This document shows positions 1 to 11,645 of a stretch of 64,000 nt of DNA, piece by piece. The stretch spans positions 1 through 64,000 of the forward strand of contig JAGKQI010000018.1 of NCBI GenBank assembly GCA_018806915.1, written 5' to 3'. The DNA comes from Phytophthora colocasiae (taxonomy: Eukaryota > Oomycota > Peronosporomycetes > Peronosporales > Peronosporaceae). Numbering within the stretch: position 1 is the first letter of the stretch; each line of letters starts with the position of its first letter. The position numbers and the translations under genes are program-made. Under the pieces are notes generated by a model. It was not told the DNA's origin and made no database searches. It saw nothing but the letters and a program-made list of their open reading frames with translations.

Positions 1-344
1 CACTCGCCATGTCCTAATGAACAATACCACAGAACCTTGTCAAGATCTTCTAACAGGTCATTGATCCAGAGGCATTGGGTAGATCATCAGCCTTGTGAGA
101 CCGTTTCACCTAGCCGATAATCGATACATAGTCGGATGTCTACATGCCGTTCTTCTTGATGATCACCACGATCGGAGATGCCCATGGCGATGTCGATGGC
201 CGAGATAATCTTGGCAACGCTAGGAGTCGCTTTGATGAGATCCGATACTTTCTCGCGGAACTGTGGCGCCACCTTTCCGGACTCGTTGTGCAATCGGCTT
301 TGCATCCCCCCCACGTCGATATCACCGTGGCCAACGCCCCTTAG
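1..344 (-). pseudogene. Element A reverse transcriptase, N-terminal fragment
   Basis: A 75-codon frame at 87-314 begins at the RT entry segment (VAPQFREKVSDLI) and continues to the DIRLCIDYRL palm strand. The sequence reaches the equivalent of the CSLDMASG motif A at the window edge. The rest of pol lies outside the window. Confidence 0.75.
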
Positions 345-2180
345 CCGCCGGAGGAAGTGCGTTTCCTTTCCCGATCAGGAGATGTCGCTTCTTCCAAATA
401 ATCTGCCCTGAGTTTCTCCGAAGTCTCCTCCGGGGTAGCCGATCCCGGATTTCCTACTTGCAGATCTTCGATCCTGACTTCTCTCAGTGGTGGAAATCTG
501 GATCTCCGGTACTACTGCGAGATTATCGGCTAGATCTTCGACCAGAAAAATCGCCACTTTCGTGTAAGTGGGTCTGATACAGCGTTCTCGATCCGCTCTC
601 AGGAGATGTCGGATCCGGTTCATCCGGTTGATTGATCACGCAGCCTATCGTCCTTGGCTGTCAAGATCAGGTGTCTTTAACCCATGGGGACGGCATCGGC
701 GTCGGATTACATGTTGGATCTCGATTTGAAAATCTGGTTTTCTGTTTTACCTCGATCTCTTCTTCCGGTGATGTCCGAACTCTGTCCGACTCAAAATGGA
801 AGGCCTGATCTGGCAAGCTCTCATTCGTCTCAGTCTCACCGCCCCAAGCTTCGCGCCACTCGGGATGTCTTGTCGGAACTGATCGTGATCGGTGGGGTAT
901 CCATGTGGGGATCCGGTTAGATCGATGAATGCGACGCCAGTGCTTGACTTCTGGCTGCAGTATCGGTCCGGTGATCGCGGTTCCAAATGTCGATATTGGT
1001 GCAGGATCAGGATCGGTCTTGATTGCCCCACTCCGACAGGAGTGTAGATCGCCTTGGCGTAACGTACGGTCATATTGGCCGTTCACGATTTCCGACGGTA
1101 AGGGGATACCTCTACGGTTTCCTTAGGGTTCCGGTCTTCCGCGTCCACCGTCGCTTCTAGAGCTAGATTCTGCACCACTCCATGTAACGCCGTGGGATCC
1201 GACCGATAATTACAAACCCGGGGTAGCGAGGAACTTTTCTTGATCAAGTACCATCCGACATGTAATCTGTGATCCAGTCGTAAATCATCTTCTCGCTCAA
1301 ATTCGTGATCACTAAAGTACCAGAGTTCGACCGGGTCCATCTACCACAGTGGCGGTACCCATCCGGTCGCCTCCTGGTCACCCACAATTTCTCTAGCCGA
1401 TAATTTCACTCTCGGCAGCGGTCTCTTCGGATGCCCCAACTGGGATATATAGATCTTCCTCCAATTTTACCGATCTTATCTTCTCCCCGTATAATCTCTT
1501 GCGACCACTAAAGTGGCGGGGATCCCCACTTCATTAGGTAAGTTAGACATCGATCCCTTCGCTAGATCCACATCCGGACCCCAGCCGGGATCATGAGAAT
1601 CCATTACTCCAGGATCGCATCCTGCCCAGGATAGGATCCCCCGATCCAAAATATCGAAAAAGTGAGACCAAGTATCCCGCAAGCGTGATTTTTTGATCCC
1701 TCGTTCTTCCCTCCGGTGGTGTACACATTATCACCGATCCCAACACCTCCTGCCTCTGACTAGTGTCAAAGTAGCACCCAATTCCTTGCCGCGAGCAAAG
1801 GGCGGTATCCAAGATGGATACCTCGGCAGCCGAGTGTCCAGGAGCAAGATCGCCCTTTCGTGGATTGATCTTGCCTGAGATCTTGGCTTGGCGGAGTTCG
1901 CATTTTCCTGGTGCGTGGTATTTCCAGTAACCCCTGGATTCTCCTTCCTTGAGATCCAGGCCACTTCCGCTACCAGATCGCGAGAACTCATCGATCCGGG
2001 AAGACTGCGCGATCTTAGCAGTATACGAAATGCAACTTTACATGTATTACCGCGCAGATCCGAATTCTCCCTATCTTGATCCTCTACGATTTCTTGTTCC
2101 ACACTTATGCTGCAGATGTAGATGCAGGTACTCAGAGCGCTCGGCTCGATACCGGTTTAGAGCCAAGCCGGCGAGCTGTC
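345..2180 (-). pseudogene. Element A protease and protease-RT linker, frameshifted
   Basis: Colinear in reverse complement with 9240-10970 of element B. The aspartic protease region lies near 1730-1880 but its DTGA motif is no longer in a long frame. The remainder corresponds to the acidic linker between protease and RT. Identified by nucleotide colinearity with B and C only. Confidence 0.6.
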
Positions 2181-4688
2181 CTAGTTCTCAACATCTTTTC
2201 CACCTTCTCCGAGGAATCAATCCAGTATGTCGGGTCAGGTCAATACCACTTGCCGGATCTGGTTGGCCAGAATTACCTTCCATGGGGCATTCTCCAGCTT
2301 CATGGATCTCTCCCACAACCACGGCATGTATATACGACAGCGATCCGTTTGGGTGGCGCCTCTTTCCGCACTTGTCACAGGTTAGACGTCTCTGCAGCAG
2401 TCAGATCCGTGTGCTATCCGCGACCACATCGTGCAGGAACAGCGACCTCTATCGTGATCTGAATTTGTACTGCGATCCGTGGTCAGCCTCGGTCCTGCAC
2501 ACGTTCTGTGTGTAATCGCAACTTCAGATCCAGTTGGTGGGGAGCGCCCCAGCACCGATCCGGCTTGTCTTCTGACGCGGCAGCAAAGATATATCCTCCA
2601 GGAGGATCGCCTTCCAGAATCGGATCCATCCGATCCGGATATTTCTTCTGATTCTGAGCTCCGGATCTTGATCGTTTGGATCGCCCGTACTGCCACCACG
2701 CTCCCGGGTGGGAGCTGCCGGGGCTACTGGCATACGAGTGCCTTTTGTCTGTACTTCGATCTCGAACGTAGATTTACGCTGCCGTTCGCTTTTCGCCCGT
2801 TCCCGGGCATCGGAGTACCTCCTCCAGCTCCTCGACGTCACTCCAGTCGGAGTAAGGGTCAGCCGATCAGCTCAACTCCGGGATCTCCCAATGTCTCTAT
2901 GTGGTGGTCTCGGCACATGTTCCCCGGCGGAGCCTTAGGGCTCCCATCCTTGATCTTCAGTCTAGCACGTAAGCCGCCATCGCCGGTTGAGCTCGGTAAG
3001 AGGTAATCAAGGGAGTTTCTTCCGATCGCTTTGCGAGCGTAATAGTATTGCCACGCAGACCGACATACCCAACCCCACAATATTGGGTCTGGAAACTGTC
3101 CAACAGATCCGTTTGTTTGCCACTCTGGTTTTCCGTCGTTCGACTGTGAGCTGCACTGTACCAGTTCTTTTAGCCGGTCCCACCATCAGATCCTGCAAAA
3201 CGTGAGGCATTTCTCTTCTTCCGTAGCCTGATCACGCTGGAACGCTGACTTGGCCTTCAGCTGATCTCAGGCCCGAGCGCGATCTTCAGTCCAGATCTTT
3301 ACCCGCAAAATCTTTCAGATCTGAGATTGCTGCCAGATCGGACCCGCTGGATCATCGACGATCCCTCCTTGACCGATCGCCGCGGATGAAAACCCGCTGC
3401 CACTCTGGCATCCGATGATCTGTCCACCCGGAACTCTGGTGCATGCCCATACCTCGTCCGGATCGTATTCCCATTCATCCGGATCCGAAGCGCGTGACGG
3501 ACTCCATTTCAACATCTAACTCCCAGCTTTGATCGGCACGATCAGGGGTGTCGCGAGATTCCAGTTCTTTCAAGAAACGATCCATCGCCATTTGAAAGTA
3601 GTCGTCCAACTTTGTTGCTCTGATCCAGTGGAATTAGTCGTCGGCGCGGCTCTGGTCCGTCCGGATCCGGCGATTTTCTTGCTGATCAGTGTGTCTTAGC
3701 ACTCCAGTTTCGTGGCCTACCGGTGATCGTGTATCTTGTTTTCTTCATACGCGATTTCAGGAATTTGGCACCGGAGGGCCTAACGCGGACATGCGTTGCG
3801 TAGCCTTCTCTGGCTGTTCGGAATCTGGTTCCTGAGGGCGTAGCATGACGATCCAGTCTGATAACCTGCAGATCGGGATTTAAGGTCGGTGGGCGTTTCG
3901 CCGACCAAAGACTTTGAGAGGAAGTTGAATAGGTCATGGTTGCACTACTGAATCGCTTCCAGTTCCAGGTCAAATAGAGAGTTTGGGTTCGAATTCTCCA
4001 GCCACTTCAAACGGCCAGCCTCTTGGAGCAGATCGAAGTAGAATTTTTCACCGCGTTCAGGCGGTCCGAAGCCTGAGTCTGGGGCTTCTGAGCACTGGGT
4101 CGGTAGAGGTGCTACCGATCTGGCGGACTTGTGGTGCTGATCGTAGAGAATGGGTCGTTGGCAAGGTCTCTGGCAGCATCTTCCTGCTAATAGGGCCTGC
4201 TCGATCGCGTCGCTTGGTAATCGTCGATCCGGAGCTGATCAGTGTCTTCTGGCTCCTGAGTCTGGAGCTTTTCAATTTCGTCCGGGTGCTCTTGATCTTG
4301 CTTTTTCTTGAGTCGACTCTTGAGGCAACAGTGGACTTGGTGCCCAAGCATTTAGGTTTCAGCTTTGCTGGACTCCTTATCGCCTCAGTGTGCGGATCTC
4401 GACTCTCATCCCGAGATCGCGAGTATCGAAGGGGCCTTTGGGAGGAATTCGAGGTTTTTCTTCTAAGATCTGGATTGGCGATCCAGGTCTGCCTCGTGCC
4501 TGTCAGTAGAGATCCTCCCAGAACTCTGCTGATCTGTGGATCTTTCCGTTTTCAGTGGTGGCCTCCGTCGATCCAACATTCCGTAGAGCACTTCTTCCCT
4601 GTTGCCTTCTTTAATCTTGACATCTTCTAGCGGGACTCACGGTGGATATCCGAAGTCACCAGGTAAGATCCAGCTTCACGCGCACCAT
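2181..4688 (-). pseudogene. Element A gag, frameshifted
   Basis: Reverse complement is colinear with the intact gag of element C at 21704-24022. Recognisable pieces include the region around the SATASDPDAWEYDP-type segment at about 3480-3510 and the zinc-knuckle end near 2240-2420. The stop corresponds to the CTA at 2181. The frame is broken repeatedly by small insertions. The bases before the stop no longer carry the GTTAAAC heptamer seen in B and C. Confidence 0.7.
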
Positions 4689-5220
4689 TGATGGCCGTTG
4701 GAGCGGATCTGGCCAAAATCCCGGTTGGGAGGCCGATCGCGATCGCCACTTGCGCCCAGACACCGACTAACTGGAGGGGTCCCCGATGATCCGTGATCTT
4801 GTTGCGTCGTAGTGTTCACCTTGTGTACCCTTCGGTAGGCGGCCGTTACGCTCTTCCAGGTAACTTCTGAAGAGATGTCTTGGGACGAGTAAGAAGGTCT
4901 TGGGTGACGCAAGGGAGTTTGAGGCTAGCGTGGAGAGTTCTTCCACTCCGGCACCTCGGGGGTATCGATCCCGGTCGTAGGCGAGTTCTCTCAGAGCCTT
5001 GATCCGGTGCCTGGTTCTTGATCCAGGTCTTCCAATATGTTCCAATGTTCGGGATTCAGTCCCTTCCTTTCGTTGTTTTCCGCTTCCGATAGGCGGGGGA
5101 TCCTGAGGGCGAGAAGTCAGACGGGATCCTCTTAGGCTAAAACAACCAATTCATTCCTTCCCATCCGATGCTCTTATGCAAAAACTTAAAGGATAGTTCA
5201 CCTAGATGAGGGCAAAAGCT
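4689..5220 (-). repeat. Element A 5' LTR, inner (R/U5) part
   Basis: Matches the last third of the B 3' LTR in reverse complement. It ends in CA followed by the ATGGTGCG primer-site sequence. It is cut at 5220, where element B begins. Confidence 0.8.
5216..5220. repeat. Target site duplication of element B, left copy (AAGCT)
   Basis: AAGCT directly precedes the B 5' LTR and is repeated at 19453-19457 after the B 3' LTR. Joining the flanks at this pentamer restores an uninterrupted A LTR. Confidence 0.85.
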
Positions 5221-6797
5221 GTGTGTGAAAGCGGACGAAAAAATTTTCCCGGAGAGGCGAAAGTCAGCCAACGAACCCGAATAGAAGTCAGGAACAGAGC
5301 GACAGGGGGACCCTGTGATCGCCAGATCTGGGTCCTGAATCAGACAGAAGAGTACAGATGGGTCCTGCCGGGAACAGGCAACCGGGGAAGACACCAAGTA
5401 AGAAGCAGGTGGAGACGGTGTTTATTCGTGGGTGATCCGAATCACTGCCGTGGTGTTCGTGGGGTGATCCGAATCCTGCCGGAGGGGGGTGAAGAATGGA
5501 AATCAAAGGGATGTTCTCGCGCGATCAACGATGACGGGGCCCCAAGCGGAGAGTACATGATCAGCTTACCTCTGGCGCAGAAGCCTCTAACAGCACGATC
5601 CCCTTCCCCGGGCGGCGACGATGAGATCACGCATAAAGATCGCTGCAATGAATCCTCCTCCCGTATAAGTACAGAGATCAGCCCTCCGGATCAAGGTCAA
5701 CCCCAGGCGCGACGCGCAGACTCTTCTTGTGGCCGTTGATCCGGATTCTTTGAAGGATCACGGCAAGCAGGGACTTCAGTGCGGTGATCAGAAGTCCCGA
5801 TTAGAAGTATCGAGATCAAGCTCCGGTTAAGTTGGCAGAGGATCAAGCTTCGGTTAAGTGCGAGATCAAGCTTCGGTTAAGTGCGAGATCAGCTTCGGTT
5901 TAAGTGCGAGATCAAGCTTCGGTTAAGTACAGAGATCAAGCTTCGGTTAAGTGCACGAGATCAGCTTGCCCCTTCAGTTAAGTACGGAGATCGGCTTCAA
6001 GATCAGTGAGTTAGAGGAACCAAGCTAGGGATCAGACCAGCGTAGCCAGTGTCTCATGTGGTCGGTAGGATATTAAATCAGGATGGGATTAGTAGGCATA
6101 GGAATCGTAACCATGGCAAGCATGAACTCGAATTTGCCCCTGAAATCCACTCCAGAGTGTCTTCCTACATACCTGGAACCGGGAACTACATTACAGCCCT
6201 ACAAGCGTCAGGAAGGTAATTGAGATAAAGCGTGACCTAAGTATGGCGGTTCAAGAGCTCCTGGATAATATCATTGGCCAGCTTTGCCTCACATCTAGTG
6301 AACTATCCTTTTAAGTGCCATACATCGGATCAGGAAGGAATTGGTTGTTTAGCCTAGGATCCCGATCGAATCTCGCCCCCTCAAGAACCCCCGCTATCGG
6401 GGAAGCGGAAAACAACGAAAGGAAGGGACTGGATCCCGAACATTGGACTCATTGGAAGACCTGGATCAAGAACCAGGCACCCGGATGCAAGGCTCAGAGG
6501 AAACTCGCCTACGACCGGGACTCAAGTACCCCGAGGTGGAGTGAAGAACTTCCACGCCGCCTCAAACCCCTGCGTCACCCAAGAACCTTCTTCTCGTCCC
6601 AAGACATCTCTCAGAAGTTACCTGGAAGAAGCGTGAACCCGCCTACCGAGCGGGAGTACACAAGGTTACAGAACACTACACGCAACAAAGATCACGGATC
6701 ATCAGGGGACCCTCCGTTAGTCGGTGTCTGGGCGGCGAAGCCCACAGCGATCGCGATCGGCCCTCAACCAGATTTTGGCCAGATCCGCTCCACCACA
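5221..6797 (+). repeat. Element B 5' LTR
   Basis: Begins near TGTGTGAAAGCGG and ends CTCCACCACA, like the 3' LTR at 18081-19452. It is about 200 bp longer than the 3' copy because of scattered 1-3 base insertions and a longer minisatellite at about 5785-5990. Confidence 0.85.
5785..5990 (+). repeat. LTR minisatellite, B type
   Basis: Degenerate tandem copies of a 23-bp unit built on GATCAAGCTTCGGTTAAG. The same unit is clean in the 3' LTR (18602-18716) and in the A LTR (19713-19850). Confidence 0.85.
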
Positions 6798-9226
6798 AAT
6801 GGTGCAGCGTGCCCGGATCTTCTAGAGGTGACTTCCGGATATCACCGTGAGTCCCAAGCAAGATGTCAAGATTAAAGAAGAATACGAGAAATTGTAAGGC
6901 CTGCGAAATATGTTGGATCGACGGAGGCAATGGCACTGAAAACGGAAAGATCACGAGATCAGCAGAGCTTCTGGGAGGATCTCTACTGACGAGCGCGACG
7001 AGGCAGCGAACCTGGATCACCGCAATCAGATCTTGAAGAAAAACCTCGAATTCCTCCCAAGGCCCCTTCCGGGGCCACCGCTGGATCTCGATGAGTCTGA
7101 GATCACGCACACGAGCGAGATAAGTTGAATCAAGCCAAAGCTGAGAGACCTAATCTGCTTTCACCGGGCCAAGTCTCCCTACTGTTGCCTCAAGATCCGA
7201 CCAAGCAAAAGAAGATCAAAGAGCACCCGGACGAAATATGAAGCTCCAGACTCAGAAGCCAGAAGACATGACTCAGCCCGGGATCGACGATTACCAAGGA
7301 CGCGATCGAGCAGGTCGGCTATATACGGGAAGATGCTGAAGCGAGACCTTAACGACCTGCCGTTCTTACGATTCATACGAAAGTCCGCCGGAGTCGGTAA
7401 CACTCACCGGCCCAGTGATCGAAGCCCCGGACTTAGCTCGGACCACCGCCTGAACGCGGTGTAAGATCTCTAGCTTGATCTGCTCAAGAAGGCTGGATTT
7501 GAGATGGGCTGGAGAATTCGACCCAAACTCTCTATTTGACCTGGAACCTGGAAGCGATTCAGTATGCAACCCATCGACCTATTCATAACTCTCTCAAAGT
7601 AACTTGATCGAGCGAACGCCCACTGACCGCCCGATCTAGGTTATCAGACTGGATATCACGTCATGCTACGCCTCGGAACCAGATTCCGACAGCCCGAAGA
7701 AGGCTGCAACGCATGCCGTTAGAGCCCTCCGGTGCCAAATTCCTGACAATCGCGTATGCAAGAAACAAGATACACGATCGGGTGGCCTTACGAAACTGGA
7801 GGCTAAGACACCTTGATCAGCAAGAAAAATCGCCGGATATCTGAAAGACGGACCAGATCCGCGCCAGGACGACTAATTCCCACTGGATCGAGCAACAAGT
7901 TGGACGACTACTTCTCAAATGGCAGATGGATCGTTTCTTGAAAGGAACAGGAATCTGCGCGACACCCCGATCGCCGATCAAAGGGAGTTAGATGTTGAAA
8001 TGGAGTCCGTCACGGCCTCGGATCCGGATGCATGGGAATACGATCCGGGACGACATCTGGAAGCATACCAAGTTCCGGGGACCGCGGACAGATGTCGAGC
8101 CGAGGCCAGTTGATCGCATCCGGCGGCGATCGGTCGAAGGAGGATCGTCGATGATCCAGCGGGTCCGGATCAGCAATCTCAGATCTGAAAGATTTGCGGG
8201 TAAAGATCTGGACGAAGATCGCGCTCGGGCCTGGATCAGTAAAGTCAAGTCGGCGTTCCAACGCGATCAGGCTACGGAAGAAGAGAAATGCCTCACGTTT
8301 GCAGATCTGATGGTGGGACCGGCAAAGAACTGGTACAGGCAGCTCAGTCGAACGACGAAAACCAAGTGGGCGGATCTGTTGGACAGTTTCCAGACCCAAT
8401 ATTGTGGGTTGGGTATGTCGGTCGCGTGGCAATACTATCACGCTCGCAAGCGATCGGAAGAAACCCTCTCGATTATCTCTACCGGCTCAACGTGGCGGGC
8501 TTTACGTGCTAGACTGAAGATCAAGGACGGAGCCTAAAGGCCCGCCGAGAACATGTGGACCACTACATAGAGACATTGGGAGATCCGGAGTTAGCTGATC
8601 GGCTGACCCTACTCCATTGGAGTGACGTCGAGGAGCTGGAGGAGGTACTCCGTGCCCGGGAACGGGCGAAAAGCAGGCAGCGTAAATCTGCGTTCGGATC
8701 GAAGTACAGATAAAAGGCACCGGCCAGTGCCCCGGCAGCTCCTGCACCCGAGCGGTGGTACGGGCGATCCAAACTCAAGATCCGAGCTCAGAATCAGAAG
8801 AAATATCCGGATCGGATGGATCCGATTCTGAAGGCGATCTCCGGAGGATATATCTTGCCGCGTCAGAAGACAAGCCGATCGGTGCTGGGGGCGCTCCCCA
8901 CCAACAGGATCAGTTGCGATCACACACGAACGTGCAGGACTGAGGCCGGACCACGGATCGCAGACAACCAGATCACGATAGAGGTCGCTGTTCGCATTGT
9001 GGGTCGCAGGCACACGGATCTGGACTGCTGGAGACGTCTAACCTGTGACAAGTGCGGAAAGAGGGCCACCCAACGGATCGCTGTCTATACATGCCGTGGT
9101 TGTGAGGAGATCCATGAAGCTGGAGAATGCCCCATGGAAGAATTCTACAACCAGATCCGCAAGTGGTACGACCCGACCCGACATACCGGATTGTTCCCCG
9201 AGAAGGTGGAAAAGATGTTAAACTAG
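6798..9226 (+). pseudogene. Element B gag, frameshifted
   Basis: Colinear with the intact 773-codon gag of element C but split into short frames (for example 7992-8537 and 8816-9226) by small insertions. The capsid-like segment lies at about 8160-8540. The C-terminal frame holds zinc knuckles ending at the stop at 9224-9226. The gag stop is preceded by GTTAAAC, as in C, and followed by the same CCGGTTT/AAACCGG hairpin. Confidence 0.8.
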
Positions 9227-9292
9227 GACTCTCGCCGGTTTGGAAACCGGTACGAGCCGATAAGCATTCTGAAGTACTGCATCTATGCATAT

Positions 9293-10012
9293 GTGAACAA
9301 GAAATCGAGAGATCAAGATAGGGAGAATTCGGATCTGCGCGGTAATACATGTAAGTTGCATTCGTATACTGCTAAGATCGCGAGTCTTCCCCGGATCGAT
9401 GAGTTCTCGCGATCTGGTGCGGAAGTGGCCTTGGATCTCAAGGAAGGAGAATCCAGGGGTTACTGGAAATACCACGCACCAGGAAAATGGTTCCGCCAAG
9501 CCAAGATCTCAGGCAAGATCAATCACGAAAGGGCGATCTTGCTCCTGGACACTGGCGCCGAGGTATCCATCTTGGATACCGCCTTTGCTCGTAAGGTTGG
9601 GTGCCACTTTGACACTAGTCAGAGACAGGAGTGTGTTGGGATCGGTGATAATGTGTACACCACCGAGGGAAGAACGAGGATCAAAATCACGCTTGCGGGA
9701 TACTTGGTCTACTTTTTCGATATTTGGATCGGGGATCTATCCGGGCAGGATGCGATCCTGGGTATGGATTTCATGATCCCGGCTGGGGTCCGGATGGATC
9801 TAGCGAAGGGATCGATGTGCTTACCTAATGAAGTGGGGATCCCACTTAGTGGTCGCAAGAGATTATACGGGGAGAAGATAAGATCGGTAAAATTGGAGGA
9901 AGATCTATATATCCCAGTTGGGGCATCCGAAGAGACCGCGTCGAGAGTGAAATTATCGGCGACGGAGAAATTGTGGGTGAACAGAGGCGACCAATGGGTA
10001 CCCACCAGGTAA
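9293..10012 (+). CDS. Element B retropepsin-like aspartic protease
   Basis: A 239-residue frame. The catalytic motif LLLDTGAEVSILD is at about residues 87-99, with the flap and the second hydrophobic-Gly motif (DAILGMDF) about 70 residues later. The single DTGA motif implies a homodimeric retropepsin that processes Gag-Pol. The frame is -1 relative to gag, so expression would need the frameshift proposed at the gag stop. The printed start is only the first ATG; translation probably enters from gag. The frame ends at a stop in the linker to RT. Confidence 0.85.
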   Translation: MNKKSRDQDRENSDLRGNTCKLHSYTAKIASLPRIDEFSRSGAEVALDLKEGESRGYWKYHAPGKWFRQAKISGKINHERAILLLDTGAEVSILDTAFARKVGCHFDTSQRQECVGIGDNVYTTEGRTRIKITLAGYLVYFFDIWIGDLSGQDAILGMDFMIPAGVRMDLAKGSMCLPNEVGIPLSGRKRLYGEKIRSVKLEEDLYIPVGASEETASRVKLSATEKLWVNRGDQWVPTR

Positions 10013-10960
10013 ATGGATGGCCGAACTCGGTACTTAGTGATCACGAATTTGAGCGAGCCAAGATTTTACGACTGGATCACTGATTACATGTCGGGATGGT
10101 ACTTGATCAAGAAAAGTTCCTCGCTACCCCGGGTTTGTCGGTCGGGTCCGGCGTTACATGGAGTGGCAGAATCTAGCTCTAGAAGCGACAGTGGACGCAA
10201 GACCGGAACCTCAGGAAACCGTAGAGATCCCCTTACCGTCGGTCGAACGGCCGACCTACGTTTCGCCAAAAGTGCGATCTATACTCCGTCGAGGTGGGGC
10301 AATCAAGACTGATCCTGATCCTGCACGAATATCGACATTGGAACCGCGATCACCGACCGATACGGCTGAAGTCAAGGTCGCATTCATCGATCCCCAACCG
10401 ATCCCATGGATACCCCACCGATCACGATCAGTTCCGACAAGGCCCCGAGTGGCGAAGCTGGGGCGGTGAGACTGAGACGAATGGTGAGACTGAGACGAAT
10501 GAGAGCTTGCCAGATCAGGCCCCAGGTCGGGCAGATCGGACATGTGAAGAGGAAATCGAGGTAAAAACAGAAAAACCAGATTTTCAAATCGAGATCCAAC
10601 ATGTATCCGACGCCGATGCCGTCTCCATGGTTAAAGACACCCCGATCTTGACAGCCAAGGACGATAGGCTGCGTGATCAATCAACGGATGAACCGGATCC
10701 GACATCTCCTGAAGGGATCGAAGAACGCTGATCAGACCCACTTACACGAAAGTGGCGATTTTTCGGCCGAAGATCTGGCCGATAATCTCGCAGTAGTACC
10801 GGAGATTCAGATTTCCACCACTGAAGAAGTCAGGATCGAAGATCTGCAAGTAGGGTGGTAAAATCCGGGATCGGCTACCCCGGAGGAGATCGAGAAACTT
10901 CGGCAGATTATTTGGAAGAAGCGACATCTCCTGATCGGAAAGGAAACGCACTTCCTCCGG
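10013..10960 (+). pseudogene. Element B protease-RT linker, frameshifted
   Basis: Low-complexity acidic and Pro/Thr-rich region matching 24600-25102 plus 30440-30971 of element C. It is broken into frames such as 10294-10731. No catalytic motifs were seen. In C part of it forms a 180-codon acidic frame. Confidence 0.6.
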
Positions 10961-10978
10961 CGGCCTAGGGCGTCATTT

Positions 10979-11645
10979 GTGATATCGACGTGGGGATGCA
11001 AAGCCGATTGCACAACGAGTCCGAAAGGTGGCGCCACAGTTCCGCGAGAAAGTTTCGGATCTCATCAAAGGACTCCTAGCTGCAAAGATTATCCGTCCAT
11101 CGACATCGCCATTGTCATCTCCGATCTTGGTGATAATCAAGAAGAACTTCGTAGACATCCTACTATGTATCGATTATCGGCTAGTGAACGGTCTCACAAG
11201 GCTGATGATCTACCCAATGCCTCTGATCAATGACCTGTTAGAAGATCTTGACAAGGTTCTGTGGTATTGTTCATTAGACATGGCGAGTGGATTCTGGGTC
11301 GTATCAATGACCGATCGAGCTGCGCGATCTCAGCTTTCATCACTCCATTTGGCCTCTTCGAGTGGAATCGCATGCCGTTCGGGCTGAAGAACGCCCCTCA
11401 GATCTATCAACGTCTTGTGGACAACGCCTCTATATGGATTTTGAAGATCTCCCAGTCAGGGAATACGAAAGACTCTACAGATGTGTTTGAATCAGTGGTC
11501 CCGGAAGATCCTGGTCGCCCGTCGGTTCTAGGACGGAGATCTTACATCGACGATATCTTGATCACGGCTGGAACATGGGATCAAATGTGCGATCGGGTGG
11601 AAGACCTATTGGAGGCTCTGTGATAAGTGGAATCTCTCGATCAGT
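10979..11645 (+). pseudogene. Element B reverse transcriptase (fingers and palm), frameshifted
   Basis: Pieces at 11028-11387 and 11261-11623 contain the RT entry segment, the CIDYRLVNGLTRLMIYPMPL strand, motif A (SLDMASGFW), the FGLKNAPQIYQRLVD motif B segment and the catalytic box YIDDILIT. The frame changes at least twice, so no continuous RT can be made from this copy. Confidence 0.85.

Larger units (their letters stand above)
1..5220 (-). mobile_element. Element A: Ty3/gypsy element, truncated by the window edge, split by element B
   Basis: Minus-strand member of the same family as B and C. Reading right to left it holds the inner part of the 5' LTR (about 5220-4689), a tRNA-type primer site, a broken gag (about 4688-2181), a protease and linker region, and the start of reverse transcriptase, which runs off the window at position 1. 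The outer part of the same LTR resumes at 19458-20299, after element B. The two LTR pieces total about 1374 bp, matching the 1360-1398 bp LTRs of B and C. Many 1-3 base insertions relative to C break every frame, so this copy cannot encode proteins as written. Confidence 0.85.

Noticed and set aside
1..11300. A/B inverted repeat as a fold-back read artefact
   Set aside because: The AAGCT duplication and the continuation of the A LTR on the far side of B fit a real insertion. Read-level proof is still lacking.
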